Shown piece by piece: positions 53,776-64,000 of a stretch of DNA of 64,000 nucleotides (its first letter is position 1; each line of letters opens with the position of its first letter). Made by a program: the position numbers and the translations under genes. A model generated the notes under the pieces. It saw nothing but the letters and a program-made list of their open reading frames with translations. It ran no database searches and had not been told where the DNA came from. Source of the DNA: Symbiodinium natans (taxonomy: Eukaryota > Sar > Dinophyceae > Suessiales > Symbiodiniaceae); the NCBI GenBank assembly GCA_905221605.1, contig CAJNDS010002304.1:188001-252000 (forward strand), in the 5' to 3' direction.

Positions 53776-56700
53776 TTACCAGAAAGCGCTTGCAACACAC
53801 CTCCCCTCTATTTTGGGATGTTCCCCTTATACTAACAGCCCAATAGGGATTATACTGGGGGGCACTGTACTCCCTATTAAGGACTGTTAGTGCAAGGAAA
53901 AACAACCCAACCTCTATTGCTTCATGAGAGGAGTCCGAAAGGAGCCAAGGGGCATAAAGTTTTCCTCCTTCTTTTGGAGCATCCCGGAGCTCCAAGACTT
54001 CGCTTAGTCCATGCCAACACCTGGAAACCTTCAGCGAACATGCGAGTTTTAAATAACATTCACTGTGCTTTTTTAATTTTTAATTATATATATAATATGT
54101 TTCATTCTCTCTTTCTTTCTTTCCTTCCTTCCTTCTTTCTTTCTTTCTGCGGGCTTGCGGGTGACCCTCGCGCTCTAGTCGTGCTCCCGCGTTGTTTTGG
54201 AGGACTTTTGTGAAATTGCTCTCCCTTCGTCGTCCTCTTCTACTCCTCCTTCTTCTTCTCCTTCCCTCTCTCTCGCTCTCTCTCTGTCTCATCCTGTTGA
54301 AAGAGTTGCGCGCTTTTGATTCTGAGTCTGGCACTTGCAGAGAGGCATTGCCGAGCGGATCATCTTTTGAAGCGAAATCGTGATCCCAAAGACTGAAGTG
54401 CAACACCTCTTGGTGTAGGACGTCCTCCAGGAGTGCATAAGACTGGATTTGCATAAGACTGGATTTGCGCAGGGGGCGATGTGGACAGCAGAGGTACGGA
54501 GCTTGTTGAAAAGAACTGGGGGGCACAACTTGCCATTAAAGTTAACAGCACATCGAGGTGCTCAGGAGACTCCAAGAGACATGTTTGCAATAGAACTAAC
54601 TGACGCACTTCCCGCAAACACGAAAGGCTCAACGGCCACTGAGCACGGCCCAACTGCAAGACCACTTTGCTTTATGCCTTCAAGGAAAAACAGCTCATCA
54701 CCCATGTCCTGAACCACGAAGGCCTCCTCCCAGACTGGATTTTGGTCATCTGTGATGTGCGCCGTGCGCCCGCCACCCTTCCAAGGCTTCAGAAACCTCG
54801 ACCCTTGCACCGACACCACACAATATGGGTCTGAAGCAGATAGCAGGTCAAGGGCGGCCAGACCTGTTGCCCGGTGCACCCGAACCATGAAGCTGCGCAC
54901 ATCTTTAATCTGAAGCGATTCTGGAATGATGGCCTGCCTTACGACGTCGTGTGTGGTAGAACGATCGGGGTCGAAGTGCTTCATCATCTCTCCCCCAAGA
55001 TCCGCATAGAAGCCGAGCAGTTGTCGAGTTGTAATGCCGCGATGTGCCAGCTCCTGCACTTTGTCAAGCCACACCTGTCCATCTGCTGCAGGCGTGATGT
55101 TGGCACCGCTTTCACCATCGAGCTGCAGATCTAACCCCAGCTTCTTGGGCGCTGAGATCTCTTGGCGGCCACAGGACGTGAGCTCCATACCAAGGCCTTG
55201 GGATGTTCCCCCGTAACAATCCAAAATAGGGATTCTAGCACCCCCTAGTATCATCCCTTTTAAGGTTAGTATAACAGTCCATAACAGCGGAACAGCCCAA
55301 GCAAGGCCTGAGAAGAAGCAGGCCAGCAGCGGCACCACGACCAGCTTTCTCAGCAGCACCACAGCGAAGGCGAAGAGCCACTTTGACTCATCAACCTGGC
55401 GGTCGCTTCCCAAAACCCTCTGTGGGATTAATAAGAATAAGAATAACAAGAACAGCAATAATAGAAATAATAATGACAATAATAATAATATGAGTAATAA
55501 TATACTATATTATACTACTCATACTGGGGTGCCAGTCCGCAATTCAATTCGGAATACTTCAGCAGGGGTCAATGTGTCAAGCATCGGCGACCAGGACAAA
55601 AGAGTGAAACCCTCAGAGCAATAGATTGCGTGAGATGCACATGAGATGGGCATGAGTCATGAGAGCCTCAGCCAGGTTGGCCAGAAAGGCGCACACCACC
55701 AGAAGGTGCAGGCCAGAAAGGCAGAGGCTGAAAGCCCAGAAGCCGACATCTTTGCAGCGCCTTCTCCGCAGCTGCCAGCGTCGGCTGACGCGGCTCTCTT
55801 GCACGAAGCCGCGCTGTGCCAGGTAGACTTCGAAGCTGCGAGGTACGAAGTTCAGGAGCACGGAGAGCATGGCAACGAAGGTGTACCATAAGAACGTGCC
55901 CTGCTCGATGGGGCACTCAGCGGGGCTTCTGGCCGCCACAGCTGTGCCATCAACGGAGAAGAACAGAGCAACAAAGGCCTGAAGACTCCGAGACTCATTG
56001 CATACGGACTTGTGACACTGCGCCAGGTTATTCAACAATGAAAACACTAAGGCCAGGGCGAGGGATCCCACCATGCAATCCATCATTATCTTGGCCCTCT
56101 TGGCTGCCGTCATGTGCAGATCGCACATCCAGAGCTCGTAGACTGGGTGCGAGGCCAGCATGGCCGCCCAGAGCCGACTCGCGCGAGACGTGTGGACATT
56201 CACAAACGTCCTTGGCAACGTCTCTGCCAGCTCCCTGGCAAGCATTTTCAGTTGTGGTGAACGCTGCAGGGCAAGGCTGCCCTGAACCCAGCCACTCCGA
56301 CCCCAAATATGGGTTTGGATGGAGCTGGCGTGTATGTTGTGTTGGCGGGCGACCTCCGACAAGGTGTTGCGACATATCACGCGTTCCTGCATGCTCGAAG
56401 CCAGATTTGGCCTCAGTCGCTGAAGCATTTCCTGCCTCATTTGCAGCTTCTGAGAATCCGGTAGGCCGTCTCGAAGCCAGGACAGCTGTGAGAAGATCGA
56501 ATGAAGACTGCTCTGCGAAGGCCGGCGCCCTGTCTGAGCCTGCACCGGCTCTTGCGGAGAGCTTGGTACTCGCACTTCGATCTCAGCCTCCGGGTCAGAG
56601 TCTTCAGGCTTGTCCCGTCGTAGAAGCCAGGGCATGCTGGGCATACAACCTTTGCATGCCGACAGCCAAGATTTCCGCGACACGGGGGGCAGGTCCGTCA

Positions 56701-59590
56701 GGAAGTACTCGTCGCGCCAGAGCCCCGACCGGTACACCCGGGCATCGCCAAGCGCACCCAGGGTAATGAGCAGCAGCGAAACGGCCAGCAGCAGCCAAAG
56801 GCCCAGGGCTGGGGGCCGGAACCACCAGCCGTTGCGCTCGAGGATTTCCTTCAGGCCTTCCTGGGACAGCATGTTGGCGTTCCTGGGGGGCAAGCACGGT
56901 ACCCTCACCACTCAAGCGACTCAAGCGCATGCTGAACCCAGGGCCAAGCCGCGTGCAGTCCAGCAGGATGTCGATGAAGGCACCGAAGATGGACAGGTGC
57001 AGCGTTGCACACCACACCCCGGAAATGTCCATGGAGGTGCCAAAAGCCACCTCCAGTTCTGCTCGTGTCGCGAGGCGAACACCCTCTGTTGACCAGGCGT
57101 CGCCATCCAGGTAGGCCTGCCCAACACTGTCTATCACTGTCTTTGTCACATTGTCAAATTGCCAAGTGATCTAAGAGGCGCAGGCAACAGAGGAAATAGA
57201 CAAGAAGAACCCGCAATAACCCGCAATAACCCGCATCAAGAACGTGTCCGAGCTGCGCAGATCCACTCGGGGTTTGGTGCGACCGCTGCGATTCGCACAT
57301 AGATCGGGGTGCTGACCTGCACCTCCACGGCACCCAAGGACTGTGTGTCCACGATGGAGATGTCCACGGCTGGCAGGGCGGCCTCTATGGGCCGGTCGGT
57401 CGCCGACCGCATCTTCTGGCCGGAGCCAAGGCTCTCGGCGCCGGGCCCGTCGAAGGTCGTCAGGACCAGCGCCACGTCCAACCCGATATCCAGAACCTGC
57501 CGAGTTAGTTTAAGTTAGTTTTTTCCGTACTAACATGCAAGCGATATATCCGCTCTCTAAAACCCGATCGCATTCTCCTACAGGTGATTTCTATAGACCC
57601 CAATGTAGTTCAAGGCCGGCGGAAGAACCATCGCCCAGCTGCCTTGCAAGGCAGCTGGGCGATGGTTCTTCCGCCGGCCTTGAACTACATTGGGGTGACG
57701 GGCACAGCATCGATGAGGGGACCGCATGGGACCGTGGGGCACGTGGGGCGTGTGGGCATGTTGGGTGCCCGTGTTCTGCAGGCACAACTTCGGGCTGACT
57801 CTAGCAGGAGTTCTGCTAATTTTATACACAGCCTTCGTTTCTGGGATGCCGCGGATGTGGGAGGGTGCTTTCGGACAGCCCGCACACGGCCAGGCATCGT
57901 GTGTACAAGTTAGCCTATAACGGCCGAACGCACACGACGAGGACAAACCTTATCTTTCCCAGTGCAGCGCGCACAAAGAGGCCTCCGAAGGTAGCACGGC
58001 AGCTGCTGGGCTATCATCAACCACAGCCGCCAGAAAGCTCTGGTTGGCAGGGGGGCCAGATAACCTTGCCAAGCAGTGGTTGGCAAACTTCCAGCCTAGA
58101 CCAAGAGCCACAAAGACATCAAGTGCATTACTGGCAATTACTGGGTCCATGGCTGAACAGCAACCATAGTGCCAAGGTGTGTCGTTTCTGCCGCTGTTGC
58201 TGTCGAGTTCGCCAAGTTCGTCAGCTGACCTCGAAGTGTCAAGTCGGCGGTCTCTAGGGTCTAGAGATGTCTAGAGCCATCATCGCCACCGGATAAACCA
58301 AGTCAGGGCAACACCCCCCCTTCATGCACTGGGCCCGAAAACTTGCACAAGAACTCACAATCAACAACTTCCGGTTGAGTCAGCCTAGCAACTTAGAAGC
58401 GAGTTGGTGCTGCGCTGCAACTCGTTGGTGATAGCAGCTCCAATGCTGGCGGCCGTCAGCGTGCTTGTGGACCAAGTCGTTGAAAGCGTGCTGCTTGTCG
58501 TGCTCCTACTGCTCGTGCTTGAGGTGGTTGCCGTGTGTGATCTTGAGCTTGTGGATGTACCTGAGCTTGTTGAAGTGAGGCTTCTTGTTGAGGTTGTGCT
58601 TGGGGTGCTTGTACTTGTGGTACTAGACGTTGAGCTGGTTGTGCTGTGGGTGGTACGCGAACTTGAGCTTGTAGTGGAGCTTGCAGTCGAGCTTGTGCTG
58701 GTGTGCGTCCTGGAGCTTGTGCTGCTTTGTGTGCTGCTGCTTGTGCGCGTGCCGGTGCAACTAGTCGTGCTTACACTCGAACTGCTGCTGGTGCTGCTGC
58801 TGGTGGTGGTGCTGCTGCTGCTGGTGCTGCTGCTACTGGCGCTGCTGGTACTGCTGCTGCTAGCGCTACTGGTACTGCTGCTGCTGGAGCTACTTGAGCT
58901 GCTGCTGCTAGCGCTACTGCTGCTGCTACTGCTGCTTGTGCTTGTGCTCGAGCTGCTGCTACTGGATCTTGTAGTTGTGGAAGTGCTATGCGTGGCGGTG
59001 CTTGAGCTCGTGCTTGTGGTGGTGGTTGCCGTGCCTGACGTCGAGCTCGAACTTGTAGTTGAAGAGCTTGTGCTGGTGGAATCTACATCCATGTTGAAGG
59101 CTTCGCCAAAAGCAACCATGGCCACGCTCTCTCCTGTGCTATGCACCCTGTCATCTGTGCAAGCGGACCTCTGCAGCTTGAGGTACAAGTTCCGCACTTC
59201 CCAGTCCACGTTGCCTGAGGAATTGGACAAGAGCTCCAGGGTCTCAAGGGCATCCCATCGGACGCTGCCACACGACACGTCCTGATTCCCTTCCAAGGGC
59301 ACCTGGACCGTCTGTGACTGGCCCAGGGTCAAGACATAGCGAGTTTGGATCTCGGCCACCATGCAACCTGCTTCCACGGAGGCTTCGAAGTTTCCAAGGT
59401 GCAATGCCTGAAGGCAGTTGGCCGTGTTGCAGAGGAGGTCAAACTCCAAGAATGTGTTGTCACGGAAAGCTTGCAGACTGGGGTCCACAAAGTCGGTGGC
59501 GTTGAGCCCCCCGAGCCCGAACCAACCCACACTCCCATTGGTCTCAGCGAAGGTTGCAGCCAGTGGTCCCGGCGAGAGCAACATGGCCAT
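53776..59590 (-). CDS. Multi-pass membrane protein with Ser/Thr stalk and C2 domain
   Basis: Minus-strand exons: 59590-58385 (DNTFLEFDLLCNTANCLQAL, then about 200 residues of Ser/Thr), 58150-57955 (GLGWKFANHCLARLSGP), 57500-57236 (VALVLTTFDGPGAESLG), 57140-56930 (TMDISGVW-type block, ATLHLSIFGAFIDILLDC), 56900-55625 (membrane segments LGLWLLLAVSLLLITLGAL, MVGSLALALVFSLL, FLWYTFVAMLSVLLNFV, FWAFSLCLSGLHLLVVCAF), 55420-55308 (LLRKLVVVPLLACFFSGL), 55196-54730 (LLGFYADLGGEMMKHFDPDR, then C2 strands FMVRVHRATGLAALDLLSAS and DPYCVVSVQG), 54420-54310 (FSLWDHDFASKDDPLGNASL), about 54000-53912 (LELRDAPKEGGKLYAPWLL), and 53805-53776 ending CVASAFW and TAA. C2 domains bind lipids, often with calcium. 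The HFDPDRSTTHDVVRQ block is familiar from dinoflagellate proteins. It is likely at the cell surface with the C2 domain inside. The start is unproven. A polycystin-like origin was considered but not supported. Confidence 0.7.
53806..53911 (-). mobile_element. Family A element A5 acting as an intron (GT-AG)
   Basis: TTGGGATG ... AACCCAA termini with a perfect 8-bp flank duplication, CCTCTATT. On the sense (minus) strand, sliding along the duplication gives an intron that starts GTTGGG at 53911 and ends AATAGAG at 53806. Removing exactly this joins SHEAIEG to RCVASAFW and a stop, so the element plus one duplication copy equals the intron. Confidence 0.7.
54100..54150. repeat. CTTT/CCTT low-complexity tract
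   Basis: Pyrimidine-rich tetramers in an intron of the membrane/C2 gene. A second CT-rich tract is at 54222-54292. Confidence 0.85.
55197..55307 (-). mobile_element. Family A element A6 acting as an intron (GC-AG)
   Basis: The element is flanked on the sense strand by AGGCCTTG on both sides. Excision of 55307-55197 uses a GC donor (CAG before GCCTTGCT) and an AG acceptor (CCCAAG before GCCTTG). It restores the frame, joining ACFFSGL to GMELTSCGRQ. GC donors are known in dinoflagellate introns. Unspliced, the frame also happens to be open. Confidence 0.7.
57597..57696. repeat. Perfect 100-bp palindrome
   Basis: Two 50-nt arms are exactly complementary with no spacer; the centre, between 57646 and 57647, reads GCCTTG-CAAGGC. 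Ends: ACCCCAATGTAG and CTACATTGGGGT. It lies between the 57955 and 57500 exons of the membrane/C2 gene. Confidence 0.95.
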
Positions 59591-59739
59591 CGTCAGTTCG
59601 GCGGCCTCGGGTGCGTTGATTCTCGGTTCCTCTACGTCTGTTGTACATGTACATGCTACATGACAAGCTAGGTCCGTGCAGCGCCTGCTGCAATAAGTTG
59701 TTATCTTCGTCTCTTAGGAATAGCAGCAGCAGAAAGCAG

Positions 59740-59742
59740 TAG

Positions 59743-59812
<70 letters not shown>

Positions 59813-59840
59813 CAGTAGTAGCAGTAGTAGTAGCAGCAGC
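59740..59840. repeat. (AGT)n trinucleotide array
   Basis: About 30 AGT units with scattered AGC changes, just upstream (sense) of the membrane/C2 gene. Frames through it are homopolymeric and not genes. Confidence 0.95.
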
Positions 59841-60089
59841 CACCATGCGCGCCCCGTGGCGCCTGGTGCTTTCTTAGCTTCTTATGCCCCAAAAAAGGGG
59901 ATTTACGACACTTCCTGCAAGTAACGTGGATGGTTTTTACGACATCGTGGCTTCGTTAGTCGTTGCGTGCGAATGGTCAGAGCAGCCATGTCCGCACAAT
60001 GATAAAGTCCGTGTTACCAGAGCATTCATGTCCGCACGATGATCACGTCCGTGTTGCCAACGCACCCTGGTCCGCACGATGATAACGTC

Positions 60090-60605
<516 letters not shown>

Positions 60606-60628
60606 CAGTAGTACTACTACTTCTACTA

Positions 60629-60693
<65 letters not shown>

Positions 60694-60724
60694 GCTACTA
60701 CTGCTACTACTACTACTCCTACTG

Positions 60725-60798
<74 letters not shown>

Positions 60799-60819
60799 GC
60801 TACAAGTACAACTACAACT

Positions 60820-60910
<91 letters not shown>

Positions 60911-60916
60911 CTCCTC

Positions 60917-61000
<84 letters not shown>
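60606..61000. repeat. (ACT)n array with (AAC)n insert, right half of a fold-back
   Basis: ACT is the complement of AGT, so with the preceding array this forms a near-1 kb imperfect inverted repeat centred near 60.6 kb. An (ACA)n/(AAC)n stretch at about 60805-60878 has no counterpart on the left. Confidence 0.95.
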
Positions 61001-61329
61001 GGGGTATTGCGCGTATTTGACGCTGTGTCATCCTTCATTTTCCATGTTTTCCCATGTTCTTCCAGAGACGAAAACACTGCTATTTGCAGTGTTTTCTGCT
61101 CATGCATTGAATGCTATGCCACACTCCGCCAATTCCCAACGGCGACGCCCATGAGGGCCTTTCGATTTTTTGTGAGGGTCTTCGGTTTCCCATGAGGGCC
61201 TTTGATTTCCCATGAGGGCCTTGCCCCAATAATTTGTGATTAAAATTGGCTTTGGCTTGGCTTGGCTTGGGGGGGTGGGGGGGGCTTGGGGCTGGGGGGG
61301 GGGTGACCTGGGGTTTTGGGTTTAAGGCT

Positions 61330-61700
61330 ATAGGAGTTTTGGCCTGGCACTTCAAGCTTCGGGATTTCTGGTTTTCGGTTTCAGGGTAGACGAGTTTTGA
61401 GCTTGCACTTGAAGCTTCGGGGTTTGGGGTTTAGGGCTTAAGGGTACACGGCTTTTGGGCCTCCACTTGAAGCTTCGGGGTTTAGGGTTTAAGGGTCCAG
61501 GAAATTTGGGCTTCCACTTGAAGCTTCGGGGTTTGGGGTTTAGGCCTTAAGGGTACCGGAGTTTTGGACTTGCACTTGAAGCTTCGGGGTTTGGGGTTTA
61601 GGGCTTCAGGGTCCAGGAATTTTGGGCCTCCACTTGAAGCTTCGGGGTTTGGGGTTTAGGGTCCAGGAAATTTGGGCCTCCACTTGAAGCTTCGGCCTTT
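61330..61700. repeat. Tandem repeat, about 60-80 bp unit with GAAGCTTCGGGGTTTGGGG
   Basis: Six diverged units, each containing CACTTGAAGCTTCGGGGTTT, a TTTAGGG-like piece and TTTTGGGC. It is mirrored in the opposite orientation at 62690-63150 (CAGCTTCAAGTGGAAGCCC units). Preceding sequence (61150-61270) with CATGAGGGCC and CTTGG repeats is mirrored at 63190-63310. Confidence 0.8.
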
Positions 61701-61897
61701 GGCACTTTTTCCTGAAGCTCCCGGATGAGCCTACCTGCATAGGTAGTGCAAGTCTCCAGCCGGTGGCCCGGCTGCCCACACACACGGCATCTATGTCTGT
61801 GCTGCTTCGGCATGGCTTTCCTTTCGCATTCGAGCATGGAAACAAGCGAAGACAAGTCCGAGATTGCAGCCTTGACCTTACAAGACAGGAAATTCAT
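61598..61897 (-). CDS. Zinc-knuckle (CCHC) open segment in a repeat
   Basis: The minus strand reads MNFLSCKVKAAISDLSSLVS, then the CX2CX4HX4C motif CRVCGQPGHRLETC at about 61787-61746, then TYAGRLIRELQEKVPKAE. CCHC knuckles bind single-stranded nucleic acid and are common in retroelement Gag proteins and in several DNA transposases. The part after residue 70 runs into tandem repeats and is probably not coding. It sits in the middle of a large inverted repeat, which suggests a mobile-element remnant. No transposase or reverse transcriptase motif was seen. Confidence 0.5.
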   Translation of the reverse strand: MNFLSCKVKAAISDLSSLVSMLECERKAMPKQHRHRCRVCGQPGHRLETCTTYAGRLIRELQEKVPKAEASSGGPNFLDPKPQTPKLQVEAQNSWTLKP

Positions 61898-62009
61898 GTA
61901 ATTGGCGTCGTCGTTGGGAAATGAGCACTCTGCCCAAGAACGCTGGTTTTACCGATGGAAAAGGCACTTCGGACGCAGACGGACGCGGCGTCAAATACGC
62001 GCGGAGCGC

Positions 62010-62455
<446 letters not shown>

Positions 62456-62689
62456 CTACGACGCGCGTCATGGATATTTGAGGCTACGTTTCCGTCACAG
62501 CACGCATGCAAAAACACTGTAATTTGCGATGTTTCCAGATGGGGCATCACCCGAGTTGCCAGGGCGGGAAACTACTTGTTTCGTGCGCGACTTGCTTGTC
62601 TAGCATCTGGCTTCACAGGTTGAGTTTTTGTAGTGTTAAAGGGACGAGTCAGAGAAACAGAGTTGCAAAAAAGACTGTATCCTTAAACC

Positions 62690-63150
62690 AAAGCCTGAAG
62701 TGCAAACCCAAAAGTCCTATGTGCTGAAACCCCACACCCAAAAGCCTGAAGTGCAAGCCCAAAAGTCCTGTGTGCGTAAACCTGAAACACTAAACCCTAA
62801 ACCCCACAGCTTCATCCCAAAAGTCCTGTACCCTTTAACCCTAAACCCCAAACCCCCAGCTTCAACTGGAACCCCAAAACTCCTGTTTCCTTAAACCTTA
62901 AACCCGAACCCCACAGCCTGAAGTTCAAGCCCAAAAGTCCTGTGTGCTTAAACCTGAAACCCTAGACCCAAAACCCCACAGCTTCAAGTGGAAGCCCAAA
63001 GTCCTGTGCGCTTAAACCTTCCCGTTGCCCAAAACCCCACAGCTTCCCCACAGCTTCAAGTGGAAGCCCAACAGTCCTGTGTGCTTAAACCCTGGAAGTC
63101 CAAAAGTACTGTGTGCTTAAACCCTAAACCCAACACACCACAGCTTGAAG
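62690..63150. repeat. Inverted counterpart of the 61330-61700 tandem repeat
   Basis: Units with CACAGCTTCAAGTGGAAGCC, CAAAAGTCCTGTGTGCTTAA and AACCCTAAACCC, in the opposite orientation to 61330-61700. No coding evidence. Confidence 0.8.
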
Positions 63151-63540
63151 TCCTCCCCCTCTCTTCCCCCCCCCACCAGCCCCAAGCCCCCCTCCCCCCG
63201 CAAGGCAAGCCAAGCCAAGCCAATTTAAATCAAAAATTATTCGCGCATGGCTCTCATGGGAAATCCAAGACCCTCATAGGAAATGCTAGGCCCTCATAGA
63301 AATCCAAGGCCCTCATCAGCAAAAACACTTTTCCCGCCCTCCCCAGAAAATGTAAAATAAGCTCAAGGCTCGAGTTTTGAAGGGGTAAAGTGAGGAATAA
63401 CACGGCCCGCAAAGGAAATCAAAGGCCCTCATCAGCAAAAACATTTTCCCGCCCTCCCCAGAAAATTTAAAATAAGCTAAAACTCGAGTTTTGAAGGGGT
63501 AAAGTAAGGAATAACACGGCGTCAATTATCCATGACGTTC

Positions 63541-63541
63541 T

Positions 63542-63613
<72 letters not shown>

Positions 63614-63637
63614 CAGTAGTAGTAGTAGTAGCAGTAG

Positions 63638-63673
<36 letters not shown>

Positions 63674-63719
63674 CAGTCGCAGTAGCAGTAGTAGCAGTAG
63701 CAGTAGCAGTAGCAGTAGC

Positions 63720-63787
<68 letters not shown>

Positions 63788-63834
63788 CAGTAGCAGTAGC
63801 AGTAGCAGTAGCAGTAGCAGTAGTAGTAGTAGCC

Positions 63835-63874
<40 letters not shown>

Positions 63875-63875
63875 C

Positions 63876-63910
<35 letters not shown>

Positions 63911-63922
63911 CAGCAGCAGGAG

Positions 63923-63955
<33 letters not shown>

Positions 63956-64000
63956 CAGCAGCAGCAGTAACGGTAGCAGCAGCAGCAGCAATGGTAGTAG
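63541..64000. repeat. (AGT)n array running off the right edge
   Basis: AGT with many AGC and CGT changes. The left flank is GGCGTCAATTATCCATGACG, matching the complement of the right flank of the 62.0-62.5 kb array (ATATCCATGACGCGCGTC). It continues beyond the window. Confidence 0.95.

Noticed and set aside
55816-56766. 316-residue plus-strand frame
   Set aside because: It is antisense to the membrane-protein exon, where the minus frame shows clear membrane helices. The plus frame has Arg/Pro-rich composition typical of shadow frames.
58404-59285. 293-residue plus-strand frame rich in Leu and Val
   Set aside because: It is the antisense of the Ser/Thr stalk exon, whose minus-strand frame extends into normal protein sequence on its 5' side.
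53776-59590. Polycystin/PKD channel
   Set aside because: Extracellular region plus several membrane helices recalls it, but no PLAT domain, GPS site or channel helices were recognisable, and a C2 domain ends the protein.

Overview
The window looks like nuclear DNA of a dinoflagellate, probably a Symbiodiniaceae or Suessiales relative. This rests on several things seen in the sequence. There are dozens of interstitial TTTAGGG/CCCTAAA (plant-type telomere) arrays between exons. Exons are short (50-250 bp) and separated by introns of 50 bp to several kb. Nearly all recognisable exons lie on the minus strand, in long head-to-tail runs. Non-coding DNA is full of 85-180 bp fold-back elements. One gene matches a family I know only from dinoflagellates. 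No prokaryotic operon structure, rRNA, CRISPR array or clear tRNA was seen. Exons were found by translating both strands by eye, so gene spans and exon edges are approximate unless a stop or splice site is stated.

Layout, read on the minus strand from right to left. 59.6-53.8 kb: a multi-pass membrane protein with an extracellular Ser/Thr-rich stalk and a C-terminal C2 domain. 53.6-49.4 kb: a dinoflagellate-family protein with WCVAEL-type motifs. 48.9-46.4 kb: unassigned exons. 45.6-32.0 kb: a large gene with two tandem AAA+ ATPase domains, the second with a degenerate Walker B. 31.8-27.3 kb: a metzincin zinc protease (HExxHxxGxxH, Met-turn VMDY). 26.8-9.7 kb: many unassigned exons, probably several genes. 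7.5-6.0 and 5.2-3.5 kb: two small unassigned genes with clear stop codons. 3.2-0 kb: an HAD-hydrolase-like N terminus, a YdcF/DUF218-like protein ending at 1030, and a second HAD-type exon running off the left edge.

The most interesting content is in the non-coding DNA. One MITE-like family (termini TTGGGATG/CATCCCAA, about 95-105 bp) has 8-bp target-site duplications. In two cases inside the membrane/C2 gene it appears to be the whole intron, with splice sites created across the duplication (GC-AG at 55197-55307, GT-AG at 53806-53911). This is what introner elements do. Other fold-back families, telomere-repeat introns, a perfect 100-bp palindrome, a 21-bp higher-order telomere repeat with no stop codon, and a large inverted structure of AGT/ACT arrays around a zinc-knuckle exon are described in the findings.

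The AAA+ ATPase, metalloprotease, C2 membrane protein and HAD/YdcF genes share no evident pathway. They look like ordinary neighbours in a unidirectional gene array.
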